From Alteromonas naphthalenivorans (GTDB lineage: Bacteria > Pseudomonadota > Gammaproteobacteria > Enterobacterales > Alteromonadaceae), in the NCBI RefSeq assembly GCF_000213655.1, contig NC_015554.1, positions 3,782,001 to 3,846,000 of the forward strand: 64,000 bases of DNA. The letters run 5' to 3'. How positions within the stretch are numbered: the first letter of the stretch is position 1; the number at the start of each line of letters is the position of its first letter. The notes below the pieces were generated by a model. It made no database searches. It worked only from the letters and a program-made list of their open reading frames with translations, and was not told the DNA's origin. Made by a program: the position numbers and the translations under genes. Of the stretch, positions 1 through 9,341 are shown piece by piece.

Positions 1-287
1 GCTTTCCCTTTGGCTTTCATCTCTGGGCCTGCTTCTGTGGTAAGCATTACAATAGGCGTACGATTGAAACCGCTTAAACTACGTAAATTTTTGATGAGTG
101 TTAAACCGTCCATGCGAGGCATATTTTGGTCAGTCAATACAAACCCAAATTGCTGAGACTTACATTTGTCTAATGCTTCTTGACCATCTTGTGCGGTAGT
201 AACCGTGTAGCCAGCACCTTTTAAGGTCATCTCTACCATTTGACGAATTGATATAGAATCGTCGACTACTAAAATATGCTTGCTCAT
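1..287 (-). CDS. CheY-like single-domain response regulator (C-terminus cut by window edge)
   Basis: Reading the minus strand from an ATG at 287 gives a receiver domain. The acidic pair is VDDS at residues 8-11, the probable phosphoacceptor is Asp53 in VLTDQNMPRMDG, and the switch threonine lies in PIVMLTTEA. The rest runs off the window. Receivers of this type take phosphate from CheA and signal in chemotaxis. It lies 59 bp downstream of a chemoreceptor-like gene on the same strand, so the two are probably co-transcribed. It could also be a non-flagellar CheY paralogue, since no CheA, CheW or motor gene is visible. Confidence 0.85.
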   Translation of the reverse strand, partial: MSKHILVVDDSISIRQMVEMTLKGAGYTVTTAQDGQEALDKCKSQQFGFVLTDQNMPRMDGLTLIKNLRSLSGFNRTPIVMLTTEAGPEMKAKGK

Positions 288-346
288 CCTTTCTATTCCC
301 TCACTGCTTAAAAGTAATAACGTTTGATGTCAAAATCCTTTGTACC

Positions 347-1600
347 CTAGAATAACTCTACCTCTCCCGACTGCATGGATGTTGCAGAAACAGGGTTATG
401 GTCGGTCTTTCCTCGTTGGGCAAGCGCTTGTTGGTAAGCCTTTAATTCAGAAGCAAATGCTTCCAAATTTTCAGACTCTAGTTGTTGGAGTCGCTCGATA
501 ATAAATTTCACAATATCTTTTGTATAATCAATGTGCTGGCCATTTATATCGCCAAACTGCATACCTCTTATCGCGTTATTTATTGCATCGTCTAGTTGTT
601 GCCCAATACCCTCTAGTTGCTTGGTGGTAACTTGGTCTGATTCTGCTTTGCGAATAATGTCTTTTAGTTCTTTACTGATATGGTCTTTAGCTTCAACCAC
701 ATGGGAAATATCTTGAGAAGCAACGAACTCGGCAGTTTCGGTGAGCTTATCTACCAGCCCTTTAATATTTTCTACCTGCTTCTTAATAACATCACTGAAC
801 TGGGTTGAGCGGGTAGATAACGCCCGAACTTCATCGGCCACCACGGCGAAGCCTCTTCCCGCTTCACCGGCTCGCGCCGCTTCAATGGCTGCATTTAACG
901 CTAACAAATTGGTTTGGGCTGAAATATCGTCTATCCCGCTGAGTGCATCGATAACCGTAGGCATTGCTTGTTGAATGATTTGTACTTGGCTCATTAAATG
1001 CTGCGTTGAAGACGACATTTTTTCTGTGGAATCGATAAAGCTCACAAGGGTGCTGTCGGTATCTTGAGCAAAATTGCGCATTTTATCTGAGTAAGCGGTG
1101 CTGTTTGATGCATCAACGCTTAACAAGGCATCAATGCAATTAACCTGTTCTGCCACTAGGTCTTTTAAACTGGTAAAGGCTTGGCTAAGGGTAACAACAG
1201 CATCGTCTTGGGTTGTTTTGATAGAGGATAGGTTTCCCTCACATATTGTTAGCGAGTGAGCAATCTCCCCCCCTGCTAATGCAATATTATCTTCTAAATG
1301 ACTGGTGCTGGAATGTGTTTCTTCATTAGAGGAATTAGCATCAGACGAGGTGTTCTTACTTGACGTATAAGCGACAAAGCCGATTAATACCACCGTAAGC
1401 AAAATAAAGCCGAACAGCGCTGAGCCTAAAAAGAACAGAGCCCAAGCCCCTAATAACCCTACCACTACGCCCACCAGATAAAGGTTAGCGCTACTTTTAG
1501 AGTGTGTAGATGAACTTTCCACGTTTGAATGCAAAAGGATCTCCTTATACCCTGCCACTACTCCTTCATCACGCCCGATTAAACCGAGCGAAATATGCAT
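347..1600 (-). CDS. Methyl-accepting chemotaxis-type protein without a periplasmic sensor
   Basis: The 417-residue protein has two adjacent hydrophobic segments at about residues 40-79 with almost no loop between them, so it has no periplasmic ligand domain. The rest is cytoplasmic helix with the conserved receptor hairpin tip around residues 225-285, including [16 protein letters not shown] and [13 protein letters not shown]. The tip contacts CheA and CheW in known receptors. A C-terminal helix containing FGDINGQ follows, as in MCPs that sense cytoplasmic cues. It is upstream of and co-directional with the CheY-like gene. No strong Shine-Dalgarno precedes the ATG at 1600, so the start is slightly uncertain. 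The signal it senses cannot be told. Confidence 0.85.
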   Translation of the reverse strand: MHISLGLIGRDEGVVAGYKEILLHSNVESSSTHSKSSANLYLVGVVVGLLGAWALFFLGSALFGFILLTVVLIGFVAYTSSKNTSSDANSSNEETHSSTSHLEDNIALAGGEIAHSLTICEGNLSSIKTTQDDAVVTLSQAFTSLKDLVAEQVNCIDALLSVDASNSTAYSDKMRNFAQDTDSTLVSFIDSTEKMSSSTQHLMSQVQIIQQAMPTVIDALSGIDDISAQTNLLALNAAIEAARAGEAGRGFAVVADEVRALSTRSTQFSDVIKKQVENIKGLVDKLTETAEFVASQDISHVVEAKDHISKELKDIIRKAESDQVTTKQLEGIGQQLDDAINNAIRGMQFGDINGQHIDYTKDIVKFIIERLQQLESENLEAFASELKAYQQALAQRGKTDHNPVSATSMQSGEVELF

Positions 1601-1812
1601 GACGTGTGTTCAATGTCATAAAGGTACTTACTCTGAACGTTGAAGGGGAGTAAGTAGGCAACGCGTTAGTCAGTGTTGATTACAATATGGACTAAGCGTA
1701 GTACCCAATTTGGAAAGTTGGCAAGTAACGAGATGCGAAAAACTGCTATATGTGCAAAAAAACCTATAAAAGGCGGGGAAGTGTGGTTTTAGACTCAAAA
1801 GTCATTAGTTTG

Positions 1813-2550
1813 TTATTTGCTGCATGAATAAGATTGATTTTGAAGGCTAAGAACGGCTGAATTCCCCTTATTCCAAAATTCTGTATTCATGCCAATATAA
1901 CGCGCTCCCGAGGCCGAACGCGCATGCTGTAATATATGAATATTACCATTTTCAGATAACTTAATGGTATCTGGGCCTAAAAAGCGCACCACAATCTTTC
2001 CTGCTGTCGCACAATTAAACTGATGCGTTCCTGTGGTAGCAGCATCCATTTTTTCATTCTTCGCCGTGTCTTGTACCGACATTCTTATTAACTTCAGTCT
2101 TTGCTTACCGTCGTTATCATAAATAACCAACCAGGTGCCCTCTTTAATTTCGTAACGGCTTGCTGCTTCTAGCGCTTTCACAAATCGCTGTTCTTGCGCT
2201 GACATGGCACTTACACACGCGCGGCGAGTCGTTACCAGTTTAGACGTTGCAAATTCACCTTCTGCTAATTCGTTCGCTTGTAAATTAAGTATGCCTGAGA
2301 ATTGATTACAGCCAGTAAAGCCGGAAATTCTATTTTTTGTCACCAACTCTACGGTCATCATACTGCTATCGATAATGCCACCCATGTCGATGCTCTCCAC
2401 CTGCCAAGTACCGGTTAGGGTAGTTGCAGATTCATCTTCGCTCACTGAGTCTGCGTCTGAGGACATTTGACTGGCGTTATTACTACAACCAGTGATGATA
2501 AAAAGCAGACTTAATACAATTAAAAGTGAATTATGAAAATAAGAAGGCAT
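1813..2550 (-). CDS. META-MliC two-domain lipoprotein
   Basis: The start is placed at 2550, where AAGGAT precedes the ATG and the protein opens with a signal peptide ending in the lipobox ITGC (Cys22). The longer upstream frame has no ribosome site. Residues about 35-140 form a META/HslJ-like domain with the typical GCNQFSG motif. Residues about 165-245 match the MliC fold of c-type lysozyme inhibitors, with SASGARYIG, FWNKGNSA and a final cysteine. The mature protein should be anchored in the outer or inner membrane facing the periplasm. It is divergent from the response regulator gene at 2725. The lysozyme-inhibitor role is inferred from the MliC-like domain. Confidence 0.8.
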   Translation of the reverse strand: MPSYFHNSLLIVLSLLFIITGCSNNASQMSSDADSVSEDESATTLTGTWQVESIDMGGIIDSSMMTVELVTKNRISGFTGCNQFSGILNLQANELAEGEFATSKLVTTRRACVSAMSAQEQRFVKALEAASRYEIKEGTWLVIYDNDGKQRLKLIRMSVQDTAKNEKMDAATTGTHQFNCATAGKIVVRFLGPDTIKLSENGNIHILQHARSASGARYIGMNTEFWNKGNSAVLSLQNQSYSCSK

Positions 2551-2671
2551 GACTAATCCTTGCCGTTTTAAGATGAAGAAAAAGATAAAAGTACTTATGT
2601 ACAATATTGCGTAATGAAGCCTGAAAGTAGCAAATATGCTCAATATTTGGAAGCGATACCTCAACCAACTT

Positions 2672-2690
2672 GCAAATAAGAACAATTATC
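2672..2690 (+). promoter_or_regulatory. Candidate Fur box
   Basis: The 19-bp stretch matches the classical Fur consensus at 13 of 19 positions by eye and ends in ATTATC. It sits 35 bp before the response regulator start at 2725, next to an iron-uptake block, so iron repression of the two-component pair is plausible. Binding is not proven. Confidence 0.45.
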
Positions 2691-2724
2691 AATAGCATGT
2701 AAGCTCACAACTTGAGTACTTACT

Positions 2725-3414
2725 ATGTCTGCCGCTCGCATTTTAATAATAGAAGACGATATAACCCTTAGCGATCAGGTAGCTAGGCTGCTAAAAGAAA
2801 AAGGGTTTACCACTACGCAGTGCCTAGATGGCCAGAAAGGCTTGTTAGCGGCGCTGCAGGAAAGCTTCGATCTTATTTTACTCGATATTTTGTTACCTTC
2901 GCTGAATGGTTTGGCTGTTTTGAATCAAATTCGAAAAGTTAAGCATACTCCGGTAATGATGATTACCGCCAGTGGCGCTGAACAAGAGCGTATTGAAGGC
3001 TATAGAAAAGGCGCTGATGATTACTTGCCTAAGCCGTTTAACTTCACAGAAATGATGCTTAGAATAGAGGCGTTACTACGCCGTAGCCAGCGAGATGCTA
3101 TCCCCCCCAAACAAGCGTCACAGTTAATCATTGATGAGCTTCAACTTAACCGAATAAAGCAAGATGTTCGCTTTTCAGGGCACGATGTTGAACTCACCCC
3201 CATTCAATTTAAGTTGCTATGGGTGTTGCTAGAAAACCACCATGAAGTGATGACCAAAGCCTTCTTATATCAAAGCGTGCTTAACAGGCCATTCAGCCGT
3301 TACGATAGAAGTTTAGATATGCACATCAGCCGTGTACGCAAAAAGCTAGTAGAAGCAGGTATGCCGCCAGAAAGGCTTTCTACGCTACACGGAAAAGGCT
3401 ATCGGTTTTCATGA
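2725..3414 (+). CDS. OmpR-family response regulator, probably controlling iron uptake
   Basis: The 229-residue protein has an N-terminal receiver with acidic residues 11-12, phosphoacceptor Asp54 (LILLDILLPSLNG) and the PKPF lysine near residue 104. A winged-helix output domain follows (residues about 135-229) with the ending GKGYRFS typical of OmpR/PhoB proteins. It overlaps the histidine kinase gene by 4 bp, so the two are translated together. The adjacent PepSY protein, TonB receptor and Fur-like site recall PfeRS/PirRS-type regulators of siderophore receptors. That specific role is inferred from the neighbours. Confidence 0.85.
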   Translation: MSAARILIIEDDITLSDQVARLLKEKGFTTTQCLDGQKGLLAALQESFDLILLDILLPSLNGLAVLNQIRKVKHTPVMMITASGAEQERIEGYRKGADDYLPKPFNFTEMMLRIEALLRRSQRDAIPPKQASQLIIDELQLNRIKQDVRFSGHDVELTPIQFKLLWVLLENHHEVMTKAFLYQSVLNRPFSRYDRSLDMHISRVRKKLVEAGMPPERLSTLHGKGYRFS

Positions 3415-4805
3415 AATATACCCTGTTTTGGCGAATGTGTACTGTTATTGGCGTGGGTACTGTACTGCTGTTTTGGGCCATTGACTGGTTAACAAATCAT
3501 ACCGAATCTAGCATGAGCTTTATTGCACAAGAACATCAACAGCAATTGCTAGATTACGGAAAAGAAGCCGATGAAATTTGGGCAAATGAAGGCGAAGAAG
3601 CCTTGTCGGTTTGGGTTAAAGCGCTACAAGAGAAAGAGCAAACTTGGGTAGGTGCGGTTACTTCGAACCTAAATCCTATAGCCGATTCCACTATCTACAA
3701 ACCCTTTTTCGACCGCTTCCAATACGGCAGAAGTGTGGAGTGGAAAATACACTTATACTTTCAAGATAATCCGGTTATGGAAATACCTTTCGCCGACGCC
3801 AATACCCACCTTTTAATTGAATTACCCCAGCGTATGCGCCCAGGTGCCATGTTGCTGTATGCCAATGCCATGCTGCAAATTGCACTGCCGCTCATATTAC
3901 TGTGCATATTAAGTCTAGTGTTATACCGCCACGTTATGTCGCCTTTGAGAAAGCTGGAAAACGTCACCAAATCTTTCAGCGCTGGGCATTATGATGTAAG
4001 AACCAATGCATCGCTGCTTGAGCGGAATGACGAGCTTACCCGCTTAGCCGTTACTTTCGATAAGATGGCCGATAGAACCAGCAAACTTATTTATAATCAA
4101 CGTCAGTTGCTAGCAGATTTGTCTCATGAATTGCGCACGCCTTTAACACGTATAGATATGGCGGTTGATTTTGTAGAGCAGCAAATTAACCCGCAACAAG
4201 CATTAGCGCGACTTCGCTACGAAGCATCTACTATGCGCAACCTAGTGGAAGACACGCTTACTCTCGCTTGGTTAAACACCGAATCGCCGCAACTGGATAC
4301 AGAAGAATTCGACTTGGTGGAATTAATACAGGTTATTTGCGAAGACGCCCGATTCGAATACCCCGATAAAAACCTTGTTAGCACACTGCCAGAAAAAGCG
4401 ACGCTAACCCAAAGCAGCCAAATAGCATTGGGCCAAGCAATAGAGAATATTATTCGTAACGCATTGCGCCATACGCCTGAAAAATCGGAAGTAGAGGTAC
4501 TGCTCAGCAGCACCGAGAAGGGTTACCGGCTATGTGTAAAAGACAATGGCCCCGGTGTGCCTGAACATATGCTTGGAGACATCTTTAAGCCCTTCTTTCG
4601 AGTAGATAAAGCCAGAGTATCCAAAGGCGAACGAATAGATACATCGCAAAGCACTGGCTTTGGTTTAGGGTTGGCGTTAGCCCACCGACAAATTGAGGCC
4701 GTGGGCGGTACTATCAAAGCTCAAAATTATACTGATGTCGCCGGCCAGCGCAGTGGGCTAAAAATTCAAATTGAATTACCTAGCTCATCCGCCACAGCTC
4801 GCTAA
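3411..4805 (+). CDS. Sensor histidine kinase
   Basis: The 464-residue protein has one membrane segment at about residues 8-27, a periplasmic region of about 120 residues, and a second membrane segment at 155-175. HAMP follows, then the phosphoacceptor helix DLSHELRTPLTR with His239, and a HATPase domain containing NIIRNALRHT, DNGPGVP and GFGLGLA. It should sense a periplasmic cue and phosphorylate the regulator encoded just upstream. The start ATG overlaps the regulator stop. Together with the convergent PepSY/TonB genes it looks like a local iron or substrate sensor. Confidence 0.85.
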   Translation: MKYTLFWRMCTVIGVGTVLLFWAIDWLTNHTESSMSFIAQEHQQQLLDYGKEADEIWANEGEEALSVWVKALQEKEQTWVGAVTSNLNPIADSTIYKPFFDRFQYGRSVEWKIHLYFQDNPVMEIPFADANTHLLIELPQRMRPGAMLLYANAMLQIALPLILLCILSLVLYRHVMSPLRKLENVTKSFSAGHYDVRTNASLLERNDELTRLAVTFDKMADRTSKLIYNQRQLLADLSHELRTPLTRIDMAVDFVEQQINPQQALARLRYEASTMRNLVEDTLTLAWLNTESPQLDTEEFDLVELIQVICEDARFEYPDKNLVSTLPEKATLTQSSQIALGQAIENIIRNALRHTPEKSEVEVLLSSTEKGYRLCVKDNGPGVPEHMLGDIFKPFFRVDKARVSKGERIDTSQSTGFGLGLALAHRQIEAVGGTIKAQNYTDVAGQRSGLKIQIELPSSSATAR

Positions 4806-4850
4806 TATTCACTCATACGTGCGTATTTTAGCGTTAAGAGTGATATTGAT

Positions 4851-6122
4851 TTAAGAGTTTGCCCCTGCGTTCTCACGTAACCGTTTAGGCTCGCTGACTA
4901 ATCTGCGCCACGCCAACACAATGCCGGTATACACCAGTACACAAGCAAGCAAGGACACCAGCCCTGCCACGGTTTGGCCGACAACCCCAAAGTATTCACC
5001 GGTATGTAGAAAGCGCGCCGTGCCCCACGCTTGACCACCACGAGACCAATCTTGCTTTCTTAGTACCTTAGTTACTTTGCCGGTTTGGGTATCGAAAAAC
5101 AGCGAATACGCAAGCTCTTGTCTATGCCCTATGCTTTTATCAATGAAAAAACGTGCTTCCTGGATATCTTCACCTATTTCCATCCACATTGAATACCAAT
5201 CTGCGTAGCCATTGGCATTAGCATGTTGCTGGGCTGACTTAAACAAGGTTTCATAAGGCACTTCGTCAGCCGCTAAACTGGTAATTTCCTCATGCTGCTC
5301 CCGCGTCGGCACGCTTTCACCAAAGGCGCCATATATGGCTTTATTGGCCCAATCGAAATGAAAAATAGTGGCGGTTAAGGCAATAATGAATAGCGGAATT
5401 AGACACCAGATACCAAAGACGACATGCCACTGACGATTCCGATGATGGGAATTCTGGTAGGTTTTGGGTAATAGAAACTGCTGTTTTAGGGCTCTTAAAT
5501 TTAAACGCTTAGGCAACCATAAATACAGGCCACTTACGATTAGAAAGAGGAATACCAAGTTGGCGTACGCCGTGATGTTTTTGCCTACCACGCGATAGTC
5601 GCCCGCAAGAGAAAAATATCGATGGAAGTCGGTGACTACATGGAAAAACTCCCCCACCATGCCCTCGCCTTCTCGCAGAATTTCGCCAGTATAAGGGTGT
5701 AGTAAAAAGCTGTATCGCCCCGCCCAAGCAGGGATAGCTGCGCCTTCGCGGTTTACCCAACGAACATAAATATGTGGTTCGTTAGGCTTCAATGCCTGTA
5801 GAATTGTAACCACTTCATCGGTGCTAATGCGTGCCCTAGCGGTGCTAATGCGCGCGCTAACGGCGCTATGCGCTTGTGTATCAGTGTACCCGCCTATGTA
5901 CTCGCCTATGTGCTCGTCTTCGTGTCGCACAGCCTTTTCACCCGCATGTGTAGACAACTTAGCAGGCTCTACATCATGCAGCCTTTCACTGAACTCTACA
6001 ATTTGCCGTTCATAAGTCAGTAATACACCCGTAAAGGACATACACAAAACAAGTATGCCGGCTATTAAGCCGGCAACAAGGTGGGTCCAAAAGACCCACT
6101 TCTTTATCGTTTTAGACACCAT
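4851..6122 (-). CDS. PepSY-associated transmembrane protein
   Basis: The 423-residue protein has four membrane segments in the usual PepSY_TM pattern: about residues 13-35, 185-207, 235-258 and 375-405. The second and fourth precede short basic stretches, and a periplasmic PepSY-like region lies between the first pair. Such proteins sit in the inner membrane next to TonB-dependent receptors and are thought to act in ferric-siderophore reduction. It is 18 bp downstream of the receptor gene on the same strand. A low-complexity run (EHIGEYIGGYT then ARISTARARISTDE, about residues 70-105) comes from imperfect short DNA repeats and looks like a local expansion. Confidence 0.8.
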   Translation of the reverse strand: MVSKTIKKWVFWTHLVAGLIAGILVLCMSFTGVLLTYERQIVEFSERLHDVEPAKLSTHAGEKAVRHEDEHIGEYIGGYTDTQAHSAVSARISTARARISTDEVVTILQALKPNEPHIYVRWVNREGAAIPAWAGRYSFLLHPYTGEILREGEGMVGEFFHVVTDFHRYFSLAGDYRVVGKNITAYANLVFLFLIVSGLYLWLPKRLNLRALKQQFLLPKTYQNSHHRNRQWHVVFGIWCLIPLFIIALTATIFHFDWANKAIYGAFGESVPTREQHEEITSLAADEVPYETLFKSAQQHANANGYADWYSMWMEIGEDIQEARFFIDKSIGHRQELAYSLFFDTQTGKVTKVLRKQDWSRGGQAWGTARFLHTGEYFGVVGQTVAGLVSLLACVLVYTGIVLAWRRLVSEPKRLRENAGANS

Positions 6123-6140
6123 CAGGTTAACGGCCTAGCA

Positions 6141-8195
6141 CTAAAAGTCGTAGGTTACTGATAGCCTAATATCTCTACCTGCTTCATGGGGGCCAATAAC
6201 AGTGCCAAATACTTCGCTATAGTCACCCACGCTTGAATGGTCGATGTATTGCTCATCGAACAAGTTAGATACCGCTAGGTTAACAAGAATATTGCTTGTG
6301 GCCTGCCACTCACCATACAGGTCAACAAGGGTGTAGCTTGGTTTGTTTAAACTATACAAGCTGTCTGTCCAGCCCAAATCAACTGCTTGGTGCAAGGTAT
6401 CAATATCAATAGACCTAACCTGTCTGATGCTAGTCCCAACACTTATATCGGCGTTAACGGCGTAATCTACGCCAACCACTATGGTATCGCCGCGGCTATT
6501 ACCTAAGCCCACAAATTCATAACCGTTTAAATCAATAGATGAATAGTCAACGCTGTATAGGCCGTCTCTTGGGTCTAATTCAGTATCGGCGGTCGAGAAG
6601 CCAAAGAAGAAGTCGAATGAATCGACGCGATAAGCAAGGTCGAATTCAATACCGCTGCTTTCTACGCTACCGATATTATTGAAAACAGAGTTTCCTTCAA
6701 AACCTTCAAAAATCACATCATCTAGGGTTGAGTTATAAACGCTTAATTTCGCATTTAAGTTATTCGCACTGTATTCAATAGACGCTTCAATGTTTTGTAC
6801 TGTTTCGGGTACAAGATCATCAGCAACCACTGGAATATCTGAGCCATCATAAAGGTAACCGTCGATAGTAAAACCATCGCCAATTTCTTTTCCTCTAGCC
6901 GCTTCGGCATAACCCAAACCTAGGGTCCATGCTTCAGTAAGCTGATATGCAACACCAATATTAAAGCTTAGTTCAGAGTCGTCTAGTGAAGCTTCGCTGT
7001 CGGTAACCGGTGTACCGTAATACTCTTCAAGCAATATGCGTTGCTGAAAATCATAGTCGTCGTAGCGCACACCGTAGCTAAGTAATAGCTCAGGGGTAAT
7101 ATCGCTGTAACCCTGTGCATAAATACCCGTTACGCTACTTTCTTCAGCGTTCTCTACCGCTCCTGCGGCTGGTCCACTTTCCACTTCATCGCTACGGTAA
7201 TCTACCCCGTATACAAACTTGTGGTTTGCTGTTTCGCTGGTATTGCGAATATCGAAACCGTAGGTGTCTATTTCGGCTAACCAATTAAAACGGCCACCTT
7301 GAAATGAAGAATCGGTTTGATAAGCGGTGGCTTCCAGGTAAACCATATCGCTATGTGCGAAACGATAGTTTGCTACATAGGTATCACGCTCGGCTTCACT
7401 TGGGTAAAGCGCTGCACCTTCTAATACTACCCAGTTCGGGCGTGCTGAAAACTCACCTTCTTCGTCACGTTGCTCAACACTTAGCGACAAATAGTGATTT
7501 TCAGCAATATCACCACTGGCTTTAAGGAACAACATGTCTTGATCGGCTGCTGTACCGTAAATTTCGTTACCGTCGCCATCTTCCATATTGTCGCGATCGA
7601 CAGTGCTGTAATAACCTAGCACACCCCATGTATCACTTAGCTTGCCGTAAAGGCTGCCACTATAGCGTGTGCCGTCGTTCGAAAAGTAGCTTGCTTTAAC
7701 ACGGCCACCAAATTGCTCGCCTTCAGCTAAAAGGTCATCCGCATCTTTTGTTTTAAAGCGAATTGAACCACCAATTGCGCCTGGGCCACTGGTTGCTTCA
7801 CCAGCGCCGGCCTGCACATCAATTTGCTGGAGTAAATCTGGATCGATAGTGACACGGCCAATGTGATGGAAAAGTGTGGAGGTTTGCTGTGCACCATCTA
7901 CGGTGACATTTAAATAAGCATCTTCTAGGCCGCGAATATATATTTTTTGTGCCACGCCAACTGAACCACCAACACTAATTGAAGGCGAGTAGCGAAATAT
8001 ATCAGCGAGATCATTAGCTTGGTATTGCTCGATTTCTTCAGCAGTAATACTTAGGTTTGTTGCAGCGCCTACTACCGATATTTTTTCAACAGCGGCCGTT
8101 TCGACAGGCTTAGTTTCATCAACTGCTTGTACTTGGGCATAGGAAAACGCGCTAGATAGAGTGCAAACCGCACCAATGAACACTCGTTTTTTCAA
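6141..8195 (-). CDS. TonB-dependent outer-membrane receptor, iron or haem type
   Basis: A TTG start at 8195 is preferred because GGAG lies six bases upstream; a TTG at 8207 would include that site in the coding region. The protein begins with a signal peptide (KKRVFIGAVCTLSSAFSYAQ). It has a plug domain with YIRGLEDAYLNVTVDG and GPGAIGGSIRF, then a long beta-barrel ending in SVTYDF with the C-terminal phenylalanine. It should import an iron chelate or haem using TonB energy. Neighbouring PepSY protein, two-component genes and a Fur-like site support iron transport, but the ligand cannot be read from the sequence. Confidence 0.8.
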   Translation of the reverse strand: MKKRVFIGAVCTLSSAFSYAQVQAVDETKPVETAAVEKISVVGAATNLSITAEEIEQYQANDLADIFRYSPSISVGGSVGVAQKIYIRGLEDAYLNVTVDGAQQTSTLFHHIGRVTIDPDLLQQIDVQAGAGEATSGPGAIGGSIRFKTKDADDLLAEGEQFGGRVKASYFSNDGTRYSGSLYGKLSDTWGVLGYYSTVDRDNMEDGDGNEIYGTAADQDMLFLKASGDIAENHYLSLSVEQRDEEGEFSARPNWVVLEGAALYPSEAERDTYVANYRFAHSDMVYLEATAYQTDSSFQGGRFNWLAEIDTYGFDIRNTSETANHKFVYGVDYRSDEVESGPAAGAVENAEESSVTGIYAQGYSDITPELLLSYGVRYDDYDFQQRILLEEYYGTPVTDSEASLDDSELSFNIGVAYQLTEAWTLGLGYAEAARGKEIGDGFTIDGYLYDGSDIPVVADDLVPETVQNIEASIEYSANNLNAKLSVYNSTLDDVIFEGFEGNSVFNNIGSVESSGIEFDLAYRVDSFDFFFGFSTADTELDPRDGLYSVDYSSIDLNGYEFVGLGNSRGDTIVVGVDYAVNADISVGTSIRQVRSIDIDTLHQAVDLGWTDSLYSLNKPSYTLVDLYGEWQATSNILVNLAVSNLFDEQYIDHSSVGDYSEVFGTVIGPHEAGRDIRLSVTYDF

Positions 8196-8224
8196 AGAAA
8201 GCTCCAATTAAATGTTTAGTTATT

Positions 8225-8243
8225 CTTAATAAGAAACATTCTC
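8225..8243 (-). promoter_or_regulatory. Candidate Fur box before the TonB receptor
   Basis: This 19-bp stretch matches the Fur consensus at 13 of 19 positions by eye, with a CATT core and a final TC. It lies 30 bp upstream of the proposed receptor start, where a bound repressor would block transcription. It has the same score as the site at 2672-2690. Confidence 0.45.
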
Positions 8244-8314
8244 ATTTACTTGATGAAAAAAAGGTAGTGTTTTTACAATTGTTACATTTTGAACTGATAG
8301 GAATTTTTAGAGGG

Positions 8315-8488
8315 TTATTCTTGTTTGTTTTCAGGCTGTTTACTTTGCTCATCGCTATTAGCTTGTTCAGCTAACTTTTCCCGTTCTGCTTTAGAAATAT
8401 AAGCCGGCTTATTGCTCTTATGAATTTTAGCGTTCGCTTTTTTATCTTTCTTCTGAAGTTTCTTGATGATTTTTTTTCGACGGTTCAT
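8315..8488 (-). CDS. Small basic DUF2986-type protein
   Basis: The 57-residue protein begins MNRRKKIIKKLQKKDKKANA and contains SNKPAYISKAEREKLAEQ, the pattern of the short DUF2986 proteins found in marine gammaproteobacteria. The start at 8488 is chosen because it opens with the family's conserved N-terminus; the frame upstream is not conserved-looking. It is very lysine-rich and likely cytoplasmic, perhaps binding nucleic acid. Function is not known. It is the last ordinary gene before the repeat array and islands. Confidence 0.65.
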   Translation of the reverse strand: MNRRKKIIKKLQKKDKKANAKIHKSNKPAYISKAEREKLAEQANSDEQSKQPENKQE

Positions 8489-8591
8489 TCCCAATTGCCT
8501 CAACAGCCTCACTCATTCTACTTATTATACAGTGTTCAAGGGTAAAGCTACCATATGCGTATTTATCGAATTCAAATATTGAGTGGAATGT

Positions 8592-9192
8592 AGATGCGGT
8601 GAGGGATACGCCAGCGTGTTCCGCTAAGTTGATACAACAACCTAGATCAAAAAAGCCCTCGCATTTCTGCAAGGGCTCTTCGAATAATGGTGCCTCGACC
8701 CGGGATTGTAACGCGCGGTGCAGCCGCAGGGACACGCCAGCGTGTTCCGCTAACTTAATACAACAACCTAGATCAAAAAAGCCCCGTATTTTCGTACAGG
8801 GCTTCCTGAACAATGGTGCCTCGACCCGGGATTGTAACGCGCGGTGCAACCGCAGGGGCACGCAGCGTGTTCCGCTAACTTGATACAACAACCTAGATCA
8901 AAAAAGCCCCGCATTTTCATGCAGGGCTCTTCGAATAATGGTGCCTCGACCCGGGATTGTAACGCGCGGTGCAACCGCAGGGACACGCCAGCGTGTTCAG
9001 CTAACTTGATACAACAACCTAGATCAAAAAAGCCCCGAACATTTCTGTTCAGGGCTCTTCGAATAATGGTGCCTCGACCCGGGATTGTAACGCGCGGTGC
9101 AACCGCAGGGACACGCCAGCGTGTTCAGCTAACTTGATACAACAACCTAGATCAAAAAAGCCCCGAACTTTCGTACAGGGCTTCTTGAATAA
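8592..9192. repeat. Tandem array of about 126-bp units with damaged tRNA-Phe 3' ends and terminators
   Basis: One truncated and four full units are visible; the tRNA-like part starts at 8688, 8814, 8939 and 9067 (spacing 126, 125, 128), and the intact copy follows at 9193. Read on the minus strand, each unit has GCGTGTCCCTG, a GC-rich insert of about 15-20 bases where the T-loop should be, then the normal tRNA-Phe 3' end with CCA. Next comes a terminator hairpin of the AGCCC...GGGCT plus T-run type. The stem sequences vary while the hairpins are kept. None can fold as a full tRNA. Several overlapping open frames here are artefacts of the repeats. Confidence 0.85.
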
Positions 9193-9237
9193 TGGTGCCT
9201 CGACCCGGGATCGAACCAGGGACACGCGGATTTTCAA
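9193..9237 (-). repeat. Attachment core copy 1 (tRNA-Phe 3' end, anticodon loop to CCA)
   Basis: On the minus strand this 45-bp stretch runs from the anticodon loop TTGAAAA through the variable region, T-arm (GGTTCGATC) and acceptor strand to CCA, as in tRNA-Phe(GAA). The 5' half of the tRNA is absent. The same 45 bp recur exactly at 33232-33276 and 52940-52984. This is the layout left by elements that integrate into a tRNA 3' end. Confidence 0.9.
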
Positions 9238-9341
9238 AAGAACGCTTTCTCCATTTACTTTTTATTTCAGCAACTTAAAACGCAAAACATAGACTTTGCA
9301 AATTCTTTGCAAATGCACGCTTATTGTGTTCCAATAAATTC

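Noticed and set aside
8442..9237. Several overlapping open frames on both strands in the repeat array
   Set aside because: They are copies of one another created by the tandem repeat and read through tRNA-like and terminator sequence; none has a ribosome site.
8688..9237. Functional tRNA genes in the repeat array
   Set aside because: Only 3' ends are present; the D-arm and 5' acceptor strand are missing and the T-loop is interrupted in four units.
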